DNA of 64,000 nucleotides from Cydia pomonella (GCF_033807575.1 NC_084713.1:17211389-17275388), one strand, 5' to 3'; positions 46,013 through 56,199 are shown, counted from the stretch's first letter. A program made the numbers and translations. Notes: a model not told the origin generated them from the sequence alone.

Positions 46013-46017
46013 ATCAA
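46013..46017. repeat. Left 5-bp duplication of the BEL/Pao element
   Basis: ATCAA, repeated at 53276-53280 and present once in the uninterrupted left arm. Confidence 0.88.
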
Positions 46018-47226
46018 TGTTACGGACAGCATGGACCCCTGCCGAGACGAATGCTCGGACGGTACAGACCCGGGCCGGAAAGAATTACCTAACGCGTAAA
46101 ACTAGATAAAATAGCTATAGGGTGCCTAGCTATAGGATAGAAATAAGTTGACACAAGCACACTTTGTATGATTGACTTATCGGTCGATTGACTAGTAACA
46201 GGATAAAATTGTAGTCGCTATGAAAATAGCGTTTTGTGTCAGCTTGTTACGTGACGTCATCACCGCGGGTGAGCGGCCGGTGCGATCACTGCGGAAGCCG
46301 GAAGCGTACTGAGCGGCGCGGACCTCGGTGCGCGGTATTTATATGTTCGGGCCGAGGCGACCCAATTTCACCTGATTTCTCCCAAGTTAGGCTTTCCCCA
46401 GGGATCGTAGTAACCTGTATAGATAGAAAATAGGGTTAGCTATCCGTAGACACAAGCATTGTAAGCATTGGGCCTAGAATTATCGAGATATTAAGACTTA
46501 AAGTTATTTTTTGTATGGAGTTGAACTATCGATAGAGATAATTCTTATATTTATGAATATTTTCAGCTGAAACTAGTATAATAGGGTAGATCTTCGTAAA
46601 TGCTTTCTAAAAAGGTACGGTTCATCACTAAAAACCTCAGGGTTCCCGAGATAAACCCGAAAAGGTGGTTAAATACGGGGAAAGTTCTACGCCCAATGCG
46701 AGAAAGAGATAGCACAAGAAAGAGAAGTCCACGTAACGAGGCCGTTCTCGAATTATCTGGAGTTACTTTCGAGACCTCGTATTCGCCCTATATAAGCAGG
46801 CGAGATACGGCCTGCGGACAGTGAGTTAGTACAGTCAGTTCAGTTCAAGCGATCGGAAAACAAAAAGGAAAAGTGAGGAAAAAGTGAAAGTGCCCTAAAG
46901 TTGTGATCAGTATTAGTGGTAATAGTGGTTTTAGTGCTAGTTACGTGGACCGCTTAGTTATTTTACCTTAGTAAGTACTAGAATAACGTTATAGTGAAAG
47001 TGCCTATAGTGTTAGTGTTTTAGTGCTTAAGTTTGGTGCCTAAGGTCTAGACTAAGTGTGTGCTAGTGCTAAATAAATAAGAATCTAATTAAGTGGTGTT
47101 TGTTTGACGCTCCAACTACGTCCCACCGTGGGAGGAATTGGATTTCCGAACCAGCAGGCTCCGTAAATAAATATTAAACTGAGTTATCGCTGAGAGCTGA
47201 CTCCAGGGTGTCCTCTGGCGGTTACA
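46018..47226 (+). repeat. 5' LTR
   Basis: 1,209 bp. TATA box TATATAA at 46789-46795. No mismatch to the 3' LTR was seen. Short frames inside it are not genes. Confidence 0.93.
46789..46795 (+). promoter_or_regulatory. LTR TATA box
   Basis: TATATAA in the LTR, followed about 30 bp later by gcggacagtgagttagtaca, a plausible transcription start (insect TCAGT-like initiator at about 46832-46838). Confidence 0.6.
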
Positions 47227-47230
47227 GTTT

Positions 47231-47247
47231 TGGTCCTTCGAGCCGGA
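47231..47247 (+). other. Primer-binding site, tRNA-Tyr type
   Basis: TGGTCCTTCGAGCCGGA begins 4 bp after the LTR. It is complementary to the 3' end of animal tRNA-Tyr (CCTTCGA acceptor stem plus CCA), where minus-strand synthesis would be primed. Confidence 0.8.
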
Positions 47248-47403
47248 TCCTGAAATTCAGTGGGACCTAGTAACTTTCAGTGAGTACAGTGAGTGTCTAA
47301 TTAGATTCTTATTGGACTAATACTGAACAGTGGGAACTGTGTTGTGTGAATATTGTGTGTGACTGACGAACCGTGCAGTGAACTGTGTTGTGAAGTGTTA
47401 ATA

Positions 47404-49383
47404 ATGTCGGGAAGTAACTCGAAAATGGGAGTTACAACAAGATCGCAGTCGGACCGCACCAGGAACGAGCGGGAACGTACGACCTCCACGGATACCACGG
47501 GTCGCGTATCAGAGGTCGCGGAGCGGGCAACGGACACGTCGGGAGGGTCTAGCCAGCGCACCGGGAGGCCGTTAACGACGGCTACCGGAAGGGAGTCGAC
47601 GGCTAGCCCTCCATCTAGGGGGGAACACCGCGAGGACGTCGAGGGCACCGGGTCAAAGGCCATCGACGAGGAAGCAGAGGCGGGTTCCAAATCTTCGCCG
47701 CCGGTACTAGGGAAGGCTAAGGCCGAGGTACCACTGACAAAGGCCGTGAAGATAACTGTCCACAAGGGGCCTCCGCGTTCACCGTCTGTGATCGAGCGGT
47801 TTAATCAACGGCGGATTGAGCGACGCCGCGCCGAGCGCGAACAATTGAGCGCGCAGTCAAGGAGAATGTCGCCCATTTCCGAGGGGGAGAGTAGGGCGGC
47901 GGAGGAGAGGCAAGAACCTCCGCGCACCACACCCCTACCTCCAGCATCCTCGCCTAAGAAAAACGCACGGAATGAAGAGTCGTCGGTCAAATCTGCATCA
48001 TCAAGGGGTTCACACATCAGCAGTCTATGTTCAAGCAAAATAAAAGAGCTTCAATATATAAAAGAAAAAAAGAAACTGGAACTGAAGCTCAGGGAGCTCG
48101 CTCTGGAACGCGAGATGCTTGACATAGAATATAAGCACCGTCTTAACGTCGTGGTTAACGAATATGGGTCACTTTCGGACACCTCCGTGGCATCATCACG
48201 CGGGAGTAGCCCCAAGCGACGAGTACGAGCCGAACCCGAGAGCCGAGTCAGCGAGTGGCTTAATGACATTGGAGAGATCGTCGAGACGCCGCATCGCCCC
48301 CACGACGACCCGCCTCGCGTTCGCGTAGAGACGCTACCCGTGCCGACACGGGCCGAGCGCGCCCGATCGCCGCCGCGCGGGCCGCGAGCTGAGTACCGAT
48401 CGCCGCCGCGCCAGCCACGGAAAGGGGATAGATCGCCGCCGCGCAGACCGCGCAATGAATATCGGGCGCCGTCACCGGTAGAGCCGCCGCGACGATCACA
48501 ATACGAGTACCGTGCGCCGTCGCCCTTAGAGCCAGAAATGGGGCCGTCGCGACCACGCAACGAGTACATGGAGTCACGAACTGAACCACAAAGGGATTAC
48601 TTCGCGTCAACGCCGTTCACTCCTCATACTAAACTAAGGTCGTCGGTAGAGCCGCCGCCGAGTGACGCGGCTACTGCATTTAATAGGCTCGCCGACCAAT
48701 TAAGGGACGCCGTACGCACAACGCCGCCAAAACAATGCTACGAGCTGCCACCTTTCTCGGGCAACCCGAACGAGTGGTTATTATTTTATAATGCCTACAG
48801 CGAGTCAACTCGACGCTACAATTTTAGTGCATTCGAAAACATGGCAAGGCTTCGAAATTGTTTACGTGGGGATGCACGCCAATGCGTGCAACATCTATTA
48901 TCAACGTCGACACAGCCAGATTTAATAATGAAATTGTTGAAAAAGAACTTTGGAAGGATTGACCTTTTAGTCGATAAAGCGCTAGAAGAGCTTAAACGTC
49001 TGCCGCCTGTGGGTCCTAGCGCCATAGATTTAAATAACTTTGCTACAAAAGTCGTCAATATAGTAAGCACCTTGTGTGAACTGGATAGTAAAAATTACAA
49101 TAACAATCCTTTGTTGGTAAGAGAAATAACCGATCGTCTGAGTCCCCACTTACGAAGCAGATGGTGTGCATATGCCCGAGAAAATATAAAGAATGGTAAA
49201 TGTGAGCTTATGCTCATGGCGGATTTTCTCATCGAGGAAAGCGACGCCGAGTTAGAGTTCTCACACGCTCGGCTACCTACAAGCAATATGAAGAGGAGGG
49301 AAACGGCAGCGAAGGAAACTGCCCGCCCATCAACGACGAGCCAACGAGTCCAGGGAAGTAGACGTCCACAGCAGGCGCAGTAA
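47404..49383 (+). CDS. BEL/Pao Gag-like protein
   Basis: 659 aa from ATG 47404 (an upstream in-frame non-ATG extension was ignored). The first 200 residues are Ser/Thr/Arg/Glu-rich and disordered. A coiled coil rich in Lys, Glu and Leu (KELQYIKEKKKLELKLRELA) follows, then an Arg-Pro-rich segment with repeated SPPRxPR motifs. The capsid-like DUF1759-type domain (LPPFSGNPNEWLLFYNAY) is in the C-terminal third. The frame closes with TAA at 49381, but the same frame continues open behind it into the zinc knuckle and Pol. Gag and Pol are usually one frame in this group, so the stop is probably a mutation or a readthrough point. Confidence 0.85.
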   Translation: MSGSNSKMGVTTRSQSDRTRNERERTTSTDTTGRVSEVAERATDTSGGSSQRTGRPLTTATGRESTASPPSRGEHREDVEGTGSKAIDEEAEAGSKSSPPVLGKAKAEVPLTKAVKITVHKGPPRSPSVIERFNQRRIERRRAEREQLSAQSRRMSPISEGESRAAEERQEPPRTTPLPPASSPKKNARNEESSVKSASSRGSHISSLCSSKIKELQYIKEKKKLELKLRELALEREMLDIEYKHRLNVVVNEYGSLSDTSVASSRGSSPKRRVRAEPESRVSEWLNDIGEIVETPHRPHDDPPRVRVETLPVPTRAERARSPPRGPRAEYRSPPRQPRKGDRSPPRRPRNEYRAPSPVEPPRRSQYEYRAPSPLEPEMGPSRPRNEYMESRTEPQRDYFASTPFTPHTKLRSSVEPPPSDAATAFNRLADQLRDAVRTTPPKQCYELPPFSGNPNEWLLFYNAYSESTRRYNFSAFENMARLRNCLRGDARQCVQHLLSTSTQPDLIMKLLKKNFGRIDLLVDKALEELKRLPPVGPSAIDLNNFATKVVNIVSTLCELDSKNYNNNPLLVREITDRLSPHLRSRWCAYARENIKNGKCELMLMADFLIEESDAELEFSHARLPTSNMKRRETAAKETARPSTTSQRVQGSRRPQQAQ

Positions 49384-51888
49384 CACGCCGAGCAGGCATA
49401 TACGACGGGTAACGCCGAGGCGCGGCGTGTACCCTGCCTATGTTGCGGCGGTGGCCACAGAACCCCGGAGTGCAAGCGGATCTTGGCCATGGACATAGGA
49501 GCTAGATGGGACTGGGCCAGGAGTAACACAATATGCTTCAGATGCCTAAACAGCAAGCATAGAAAAACTAAGTGCCATAACAAACCTTGTGGAATCGACG
49601 GATGCACTTTTAGGCATCATAAGTTGCTGCACGAGGGAAAGACGCAGGAAGTGACGCGTGAACGCCGGCCGCCAGTGTCCCGCGCGGCCGCGCCCTCTTC
49701 GCAGCCCACCGCCAGCCTAGGGTCCGGACATACGCCGGCGGTTATAGCACAAGAGCCGGACACTGTTACGAACACTACGGAGCATGTGAATAACACAACC
49801 ACGGTGTTCCTCAAAATGGTTCCCGTCACCGTAGAGGGTCCCAAGGGGAAGGTGGACACCTACGCTATGTTGGACGACGGGTGCACTATAAGCCTGATTC
49901 AGACAGACGTAGCGGACACCGTAGGAGCTACGGGACCTGCCACGCCGCTATGTCTCGCAGGCGTAAGCAATATGGAAGCAGAGCCTGAAATAAGCAGACA
50001 GGTGAAGGTGCGCGTACGCGGAAAGGGCTTGGAAACCGCATACGATCTCGTCTTCACGACGGTACGACGTATAGGCCTACGCACGCAACGGATGAGTAAG
50101 AAAATCATGGAGCTGGAACACTTCAAAAATATACCGACTGCGTGCTATGAAGAGGCTATACCTAAACTGCTTATCGGCATCGACCAATGGCCTGTGCTAC
50201 TACCACAGGAAGCAATCGTCAGGGGTCTGGACGAGCCAGCGGCAGTGCTAACTGGGCTTGGCTGGGTGATCTTCGGGGGAAAACCACGGCTGGTTATTCC
50301 CAAGGAGGGCGAGGAACACCTGATGCCGCACTGCCGCGAGAGGGATGAGAACCTAGACTCCATGCTACGAGATTATTTCAACATAGATTCGCTGGGAATA
50401 AAAAACGTTACAAAGGTGGATCCGCAAGTCCAAAGGGCCATGGATATTTTGGACAGAACAATAAAGAAAATCAACGACAATGGACCACGCTATGAAGTAG
50501 GTCAGCTATGGCGGGACGACGAACCACGAATGCCACCGACCATACAAACTGCAATGTGTCGGTTAAGGAGTATCGAGAGAAAGATGGATCGGGATCCGGC
50601 ATTCGCTGAGAGTTACAAGGAACAAATTGATAATTTATTAAAGAAAAAGTACGCCGTGCCACTGCAGGAGCCGCCAGATAGCAAGATAGCGTGGGTGTTG
50701 CCGCATTTTGCGGTAACTAATCCGAACAAACCGGGAAAGATAAGGCTAGTCTTCGACGCTGCGTGTCGCGTTCAAGGGAAATGCCTAAACGATTTTCTTT
50801 TGGAAGGACCGGATCTACTACAGTCAATTATAGGGATTCTCTTTCGGTTCCGCGAAGGACAATTTGCAGTTGTGGCGGATCTACAGGAAATGTTCCTCCA
50901 AGTAAAAATAAGGGCCGAGGATCAACCGTCACAAATGTTCATTTGGAGAGGGGACCGCCGGACAGGGAATCCGCAATTTTACAAAATGACGAGCATGCTT
51001 TTTGGTGCAGCAAGCTCACCATTCCTGGCCCATAGCGTCAGGAATAGAAACGCTATGGACAACGCTGATGAGTTCCCGGATGCTGTGGAAGACATCACAC
51101 GTAATCATTACATGGACGATTACGTAGCCAGCTACCGGGATGAGAAGGAACTCTTACATCGTGCTACGCAAGTTGCGTCGTCTCACGCCAAGGGAGGGTT
51201 CCAGTTACGAGAGTGGACTTCAAACAGTGTGAAGCTACTCCAGCAGGTCCCGACGGAGTTACACGCAAGTACACCGGCACAGCTCGGCAAAGGCAAGGAA
51301 AATAAGATCCTTGGGATGTACTGGAACCCTGAAACCGACCAGTTGGGTTTCAACACAACAATGATAAGGGTACCGGCCGAAGTGAAGGAAATGATACAGA
51401 CGCCTACGAAGAGGCAAATGTTATCGGCCGTGATGTCAGTATATGACCCGCTGGGGCTGTTAAGCCACTATACTATAACAGCAAAAGTTCAGCTGCAAAA
51501 TCTGTGGGCCAAGAAGCTGGACTGGGACTCTCCACTGCCAGAAGAGGATAAGCGTGACTTCGAGGCCTGGCTGCGAGCTCTGGATAGCGTCGCGAAGCTC
51601 AGGATACCAAGATGCTATCTTTCAACGGGGGCAGTGGCGAGAAGGGAACTACATGTGTTCGTGGACGCCAGCACCAAAGCATACGCATGCGTGGCGTACT
51701 GGCGAGTAGCCTCAAATGGCGGGGAGGCCCAAGTGAGCCTAATCGCGGAAAAAAGTAAGGTTGGGCCAACGAGGCAACTCAGCATACCACGCATGGAACT
51801 TCAGTCGGCGCTCATCGGGTCAAGGCTACAGCAGACCATCCGAGAGGAGCATCGTCTGATACCAGATCAGGTCATCAAGTGGACGGAA
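49384..51888 (+). CDS. BEL/Pao Pol: zinc knuckle, protease, reverse transcriptase, RNase H
   Basis: In frame with gag after its TAA; the first internal ATG is at 49483. Order: CCHC knuckle CLCCGGGHRTPEC (about 49438), a second Cys/His cluster (CFRCLNSKHRKTKC), an aspartic protease with MLDDGCTISLI (about 49868), a reverse transcriptase with VFDAACRVQGKCLNDFL, VVADLQEMFLQV and the catalytic YMDD (51112-51123), a Pao-type linker (AVMSVYDPLGLL) and RNase H (HVFVDASTKAYACVAYW, then IPRMELQSAL). True coding ends at KWTE near 51888, where a deletion joins it out of frame to the integrase tail. The open frame runs on to 52158 as nonsense through the LTR. Confidence 0.88.
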
Positions 51889-52066
51889 ACCTGCCGCGCA
51901 ATGTGTGGCCACGCGGCATCGTCACCCAGGTGTACCCAGGACCGGATGGTGGAATACGATCGGCTGACGTTCAAACACGAGGAGGCGTGTTCCGGAGGCC
52001 CGTCACAAAGTTGGCTGTCCTACCGTTGCAACAGGAGCAGTCGCAGGAGCGTCAGCGGGGGCAGAC
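51885..52066 (+). pseudogene. Integrase C-terminal domain remnant (DUF5641-like)
   Basis: In another frame from Pol the sequence reads GNLPRNVWPRGIVTQVYPG, then GVFRRPVTKLAVLP, the usual last domain of BEL/Pao polyproteins. The integrase core that should precede it is absent, showing an internal deletion. The purine-rich gcgggggcagac just before the 3' LTR is the likely polypurine tract. Confidence 0.8.
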
Positions 52067-53275
52067 TGTTACGGACAGCATGGACCCCTGCCGAGACGAA
52101 TGCTCGGACGGTACAGACCCGGGCCGGAAAGAATTACCTAACGCGTAAAACTAGATAAAATAGCTATAGGGTGCCTAGCTATAGGATAGAAATAAGTTGA
52201 CACAAGCACACTTTGTATGATTGACTTATCGGTCGATTGACTAGTAACAGGATAAAATTGTAGTCGCTATGAAAATAGCGTTTTGTGTCAGCTTGTTACG
52301 TGACGTCATCACCGCGGGTGAGCGGCCGGTGCGATCACTGCGGAAGCCGGAAGCGTACTGAGCGGCGCGGACCTCGGTGCGCGGTATTTATATGTTCGGG
52401 CCGAGGCGACCCAATTTCACCTGATTTCTCCCAAGTTAGGCTTTCCCCAGGGATCGTAGTAACCTGTATAGATAGAAAATAGGGTTAGCTATCCGTAGAC
52501 ACAAGCATTGTAAGCATTGGGCCTAGAATTATCGAGATATTAAGACTTAAAGTTATTTTTTGTATGGAGTTGAACTATCGATAGAGATAATTCTTATATT
52601 TATGAATATTTTCAGCTGAAACTAGTATAATAGGGTAGATCTTCGTAAATGCTTTCTAAAAAGGTACGGTTCATCACTAAAAACCTCAGGGTTCCCGAGA
52701 TAAACCCGAAAAGGTGGTTAAATACGGGGAAAGTTCTACGCCCAATGCGAGAAAGAGATAGCACAAGAAAGAGAAGTCCACGTAACGAGGCCGTTCTCGA
52801 ATTATCTGGAGTTACTTTCGAGACCTCGTATTCGCCCTATATAAGCAGGCGAGATACGGCCTGCGGACAGTGAGTTAGTACAGTCAGTTCAGTTCAAGCG
52901 ATCGGAAAACAAAAAGGAAAAGTGAGGAAAAAGTGAAAGTGCCCTAAAGTTGTGATCAGTATTAGTGGTAATAGTGGTTTTAGTGCTAGTTACGTGGACC
53001 GCTTAGTTATTTTACCTTAGTAAGTACTAGAATAACGTTATAGTGAAAGTGCCTATAGTGTTAGTGTTTTAGTGCTTAAGTTTGGTGCCTAAGGTCTAGA
53101 CTAAGTGTGTGCTAGTGCTAAATAAATAAGAATCTAATTAAGTGGTGTTTGTTTGACGCTCCAACTACGTCCCACCGTGGGAGGAATTGGATTTCCGAAC
53201 CAGCAGGCTCCGTAAATAAATATTAAACTGAGTTATCGCTGAGAGCTGACTCCAGGGTGTCCTCTGGCGGTTACA
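52067..53275 (+). repeat. 3' LTR
   Basis: Copy of 46018-47226 at a constant offset of 6,049 bp. No mismatch noticed. The TATA box is at 52838-52844. Followed by ATCAA (53276-53280). Confidence 0.93.
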
Positions 53276-53324
53276 ATCAACATGTATAAACTATATATTT
53301 TTATTCACAATTAGACAACAGTGA

Positions 53325-53941
53325 TTAGACTTTTGAATTAAAATGGTACTTTTTACACTCGTCGGATTCGGAAATCTCCTTCGTGATTCCGTAAATGAGA
53401 TCTTTAGCTTGCTGTAAGTGCTTATTTGTTTCATTTTCCATCACGAAATATTTTGCACGCACATCCGCAAACATCCAGTGTTTAGTTGTATCAGAAACTT
53501 TGGATAGTTTTTTCATATCAAATATTTCTATTTTGATTAGATGTGTCGAATTCGTACCATCGTCTTTGTTTGTAGATATATATGATATACCACCCCCTTT
53601 ACAGCCTTTTCCTACAGTGGAAGACACGTTTTTCTTCCTCTTTATCTTTGGCTGGTCAAAGAATGCATCGATATTTGAGTGTGTGTTTAATTTTCGCTTC
53701 ACCGGCTCGTCTGGTACACAAGTTAGGCTGTCCTCTGCATCTGACACTGGATAATAGTACTGCTTAAATGTATAGTCTTGGCCGTCGAAGACATTTGATG
53801 GGGAGTTCTGTATTTAAAAACAAAACATGTGTTACACAATTGTAAATTTACATAATTTCGTGATTACCACAGTTCTTAAAATCTTAACATTAGAAAAACA
53901 TGTACAATATTTGTAGTTAATAATTGAAGACTTACCGACAT
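53325..53941 (-). CDS. ORF A, right copy
   Basis: Inverse copy of 15817-16433, coding 162 aa: exon 1 53936-53941 (two codons), intron 53808-53935, exon 2 53325-53807. No amino-acid difference from the left copy in exon 2 was noticed. The gene converges on the protease gene, from which it is now separated by the LTR retrotransposon. Its own promoter (TATA 54013-54023) and 3' end remain intact. Features of the protein are given under the left copy. Confidence 0.75.
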
Positions 53942-54012
53942 ATTGATGCCTTCTGGTGTAGGAGTACAGCGTGGGTCAATCGATAGTAGTATAAAAAAGA
54001 AATCGTCGTAGG

Positions 54013-54023
54013 TCTTTATATAT
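54013..54023 (-). promoter_or_regulatory. TATA box of right ORF A
   Basis: Reverse of TATATATAAAG, placed about 72 bp before the start codon as in the left arm. Confidence 0.55.
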
Positions 54024-54277
54024 ACAACTCTTGATCATTAAAAATCTTGTTTCAATACAAAGTCTTGTTTGATAATTGATAACTTGTTTTGCTTCTAAAT
54101 ACGTGTTATTGGAATTTGGCTAAGAATTATGTTAAGCTCAATTACTAAGTAGATTATACATACATTAAAGTCACATTAAAATTCCATTGTGTGAAATAGA
54201 AATTTCAACATTCAACTTTGTAATGAACGAGAATATTTATAAAACTAGATATTTGAAGTATTCTAAAAATAATAAAA

Positions 54278-54460
54278 TTAGGTTAGGTTTGATTTGAACT
54301 TCGATGGCATTAGAGACAGGTTGGTTAGGTTTAAACCATGACCCGCTGTTGATAGGTTAGGTTAGGTTAGAACCGTGACCCCTGAGCAGACAGAAACGTC
54401 TGTTGGTAGGTTAGGTTAGGTTTAAACCGTGATGCGCTGTTGATAGGTTAGGTTAGGTTA
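54278..54460 (-). repeat. TTAGG (telomere-like) clusters in right arm
   Basis: Inverse of 15298-15480, with runs of two to three TTAGG units. Confidence 0.7.
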
Positions 54461-54808
54461 GAACCGTGACCCCTGAGAAACGTCTGTTGGTTGGTCTAAG
54501 AATATATGAAAGGCTCATAACAGTTTACTCGTAAATGAGCAATGTCGCCTAATTAATGGATGCAGTTAGGGAATCATTAATTACCTACCCAATAGCAGAG
54601 TCCCATCGAGAATTATGTAATTACGATGTAATGAGTATCATAAATGACAGCAACGACCAATAGGAGAGCGCCATCCAGAACCAAGACCCCGCCCACTTGA
54701 TAACTTCAACTAGGAGGTGTGGCCTAATTAATGGAATGTCATTAGCTAATTAGAACCACTAATGACCGCAACGACCAATAGGAGAGCGACATCTTGACCC
54801 AACACCCC

Positions 54809-55046
54809 GCCCACTTGTTGACACCAAGTAACACCTGAGGTTCTCAGTGTGGCTGCTAAAAAAAAGGTCATCAACCAAAACCAGGACTGTTTGACCCTCC
54901 AAAGCTGAGCCAGAACGCACACATCCCGCCCACTTGTTGACACCAAGTAACACCTGAGGTTCTCAGTGTGGCTGCTAAAAAAAAGGTCATCAACCAAAAC
55001 CAGGACTGTTTGACCCTCCAAAGCTGAGCCAGAACGCACACATCCC
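54809..55046 (-). repeat. Subterminal 119-bp tandem repeat, right arm
   Basis: Inverse of 14705-14942. Frames across it are not genes. Confidence 0.8.
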
Positions 55047-55053
55047 TACTACT

Positions 55054-55059
55054 ACTGTC
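55054..55059. repeat. Right target-site duplication of the Polinton-like element
   Basis: ACTGTC directly after CATCCCTACTACT, identical to 14692-14697. Confidence 0.9.
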
Positions 55060-55392
55060 TATTAATAGAGTCGCCGACAAAAGCTTGAAATACCAAGAAT
55101 AAAATTTTCGAGAAAGAGGGCTCAGGTTAAGACTTTCAATTTACTGAGATTACATTTAAATCATAGTACGTGTCACTGAGTTTCTTGAAATCTATTGATG
55201 AACAAAATGGGTATTAGGTGGGTAAATTAACTTTTGCTTTTGACTCGTTGCCATGATTACGGTTGCCCGAGTCATTCTTGGTTTCATGATTTTAAAATTA
55301 ACCATCCATGTATTTTTGTGATTGTTATAAGCCCTTTCCACAATGGGCCATCTACCATCAAGCATAATAAATAACATTCTGGCCTCGAACTT
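55060..55392. other. Host flank, no gene recognised
   Basis: AT-rich, with no coding motif or repeat recognised. Confidence 0.35.
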
Positions 55393-55641
55393 CCAATTCC
55401 CTGAATGTCCATTTCACTCGAATGTCCATTACCTCGAATGCCTAATTCCCCGAATTTCCATTAACTCGAATGTCTAATTCCCCGAATGTCCAATAACTCA
55501 AATGTCTAATTCCCTGAATGTCCATTACCTCGAATGTCTAGGTAATTCCCCGAATGTCCATTACCTCGAATGTCTAGGTAATTCCCCGAATGTCCATTAC
55601 CTCGAATATCTAATTCCCCGAATGTCCATTTGCCTCGAATG
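55393..55641 (+). repeat. Minisatellite of CCCCGAATGTCCATTACCTCGAATG type
   Basis: About seven to eight units of 31-37 bp, alternating cccgaatgtccatta and cctcgaatgtctaatt. Some units carry an extra ggtaatt. Units differ by a few bases. Confidence 0.85.
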
Positions 55642-55721
55642 GGTGTAACAAAAGTTATTCTTAAAAACTGTATAAGTAACTATTGTATTTGTGACCTGAC
55701 TGAAGGGACAAAATAACGACA

Positions 55722-55987
55722 AAAAATCGGGCAAGTGAGAGTCGGACTCGTGCACGAAGGGTTCCGTACCATTATCTAAAATCACTTATTTTGTATGGGA
55801 GCCCCCTTAAATATTTATTTAATTCTGTTTTTAGTATTTTTTGTTATAGCGACAACAGAAATACATAATCTGGAGAAATTTCAACTGGCTAACTATCACG
55901 ATTCAGGAGATACAGACCGATGACAGCGGACAGCGGAGTCTCAGTAATAAGGTCCCGTTTGACCCTTTGGGTACGGAGCCCTAAAAA
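55722..55987 (+). repeat. CCGGCCAA-family dispersed repeat
   Basis: aaaaaatcgggcaagtgagag head, gaagggttccgtaccattat, and the tail gggtacggagccctaaaaa. The internal GACG run is only a remnant here. Confidence 0.7.
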
Positions 55988-56028
55988 TACATGAGGTCAA
56001 TGATCTGTTATACGCGTTCCAAAATTGA

Positions 56029-56199
56029 AGCGCCTTACCTTGTAAAAAACTGTACAAGTTGCCTTTAGTCGCACCTGGGCAAGCGACGTGCACGTTCTAT
56101 TCTAACGAGCTCCCGCTCACTGATAGAGAAAGGGACGAACTCATGTTTAACAACAAGTATGACAAAGATGAATGGAATGCGATGATTAATCAAAAATAA
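56029..56199 (+). CDS. Possible small coding remnant, unknown
   Basis: A 56-codon open stretch between a TGA (56026) and TAA (56197), with a protein-like composition (for example TFYSNELPLTDRERDELMF, then YDKDEWNAMI). It has no ATG at its start, so it would be an exon or pseudogene fragment. I do not recognise it. It follows a dispersed repeat and lacks a clear pyrimidine-rich splice acceptor. Confidence 0.25.
   Translation, partial: SALPCKKLYKLPLVAPGQATCTFYSNELPLTDRERDELMFNNKYDKDEWNAMINQK

Larger units (their letters stand above)
46018..53275 (+). mobile_element. BEL/Pao LTR retrotransposon, integrase-deleted
   Basis: 7,258 bp. LTRs of 1,209 bp at each end begin TGTTACGG and end GGTTACA. 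5-bp ATCAA duplications flank it. It has a tRNA-Tyr primer-binding site, gag, an aspartic protease, reverse transcriptase with YMDD and RNase H. The central integrase is missing: sequence jumps from the RNase H region to the last integrase-associated domain near 51885. The LTRs look identical, so insertion was recent, and the element needed help in trans to move if the deletion came first. Confidence 0.93.
14698..55053. mobile_element. Polinton/Maverick-like virus-like element with two nested insertions
   Basis: The element is bounded by inverted repeats beginning AGTAGTAGGG and flanked by the 6-bp duplication ACTGTC. It spans 40,356 bp. Subtracting the 22.9-kb insertion at 16636 and the BEL/Pao insertion at 46018, with their duplications, gives about 10.1 kb. 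The inverted repeats are about 2,274 and 2,267 bp. The gene set (integrase, packaging ATPase, adenain-like protease, major and minor capsid proteins, penton-like protein) is that of Polintons and adintoviruses. As I recall, the integrase and capsid genes resemble the neighbouring C. elegans genes F54H12.3 and F54H12.2. No family B DNA polymerase is visible. Near-identical arms and intact frames imply a recent insertion. Confidence 0.93.
45524..55053 (-). repeat. Right long terminal inverted repeat (split by BEL/Pao insertion)
   Basis: 2,267 bp once the LTR element and its 5-bp duplication are removed. Apart from a few small differences (for example the length of a T-run in the subterminal repeat) it matches the left arm throughout, implying recent insertion or arm homogenisation. 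Confidence 0.9.

Noticed and set aside
46236..46824. Two short frames in the LTR (also at 52285-52873)
   Set aside because: They are identical because the LTRs are identical; they overlap promoter sequence and show no protein family.
47301..48610. Long minus-strand frames opposite gag
   Set aside because: Mirror frames of the biased gag codons; the plus strand has the recognisable Gag domain.
55393..55641. CRISPR-like array
   Set aside because: Units are contiguous variants without unique spacers, and the genome is eukaryotic; it is a minisatellite.
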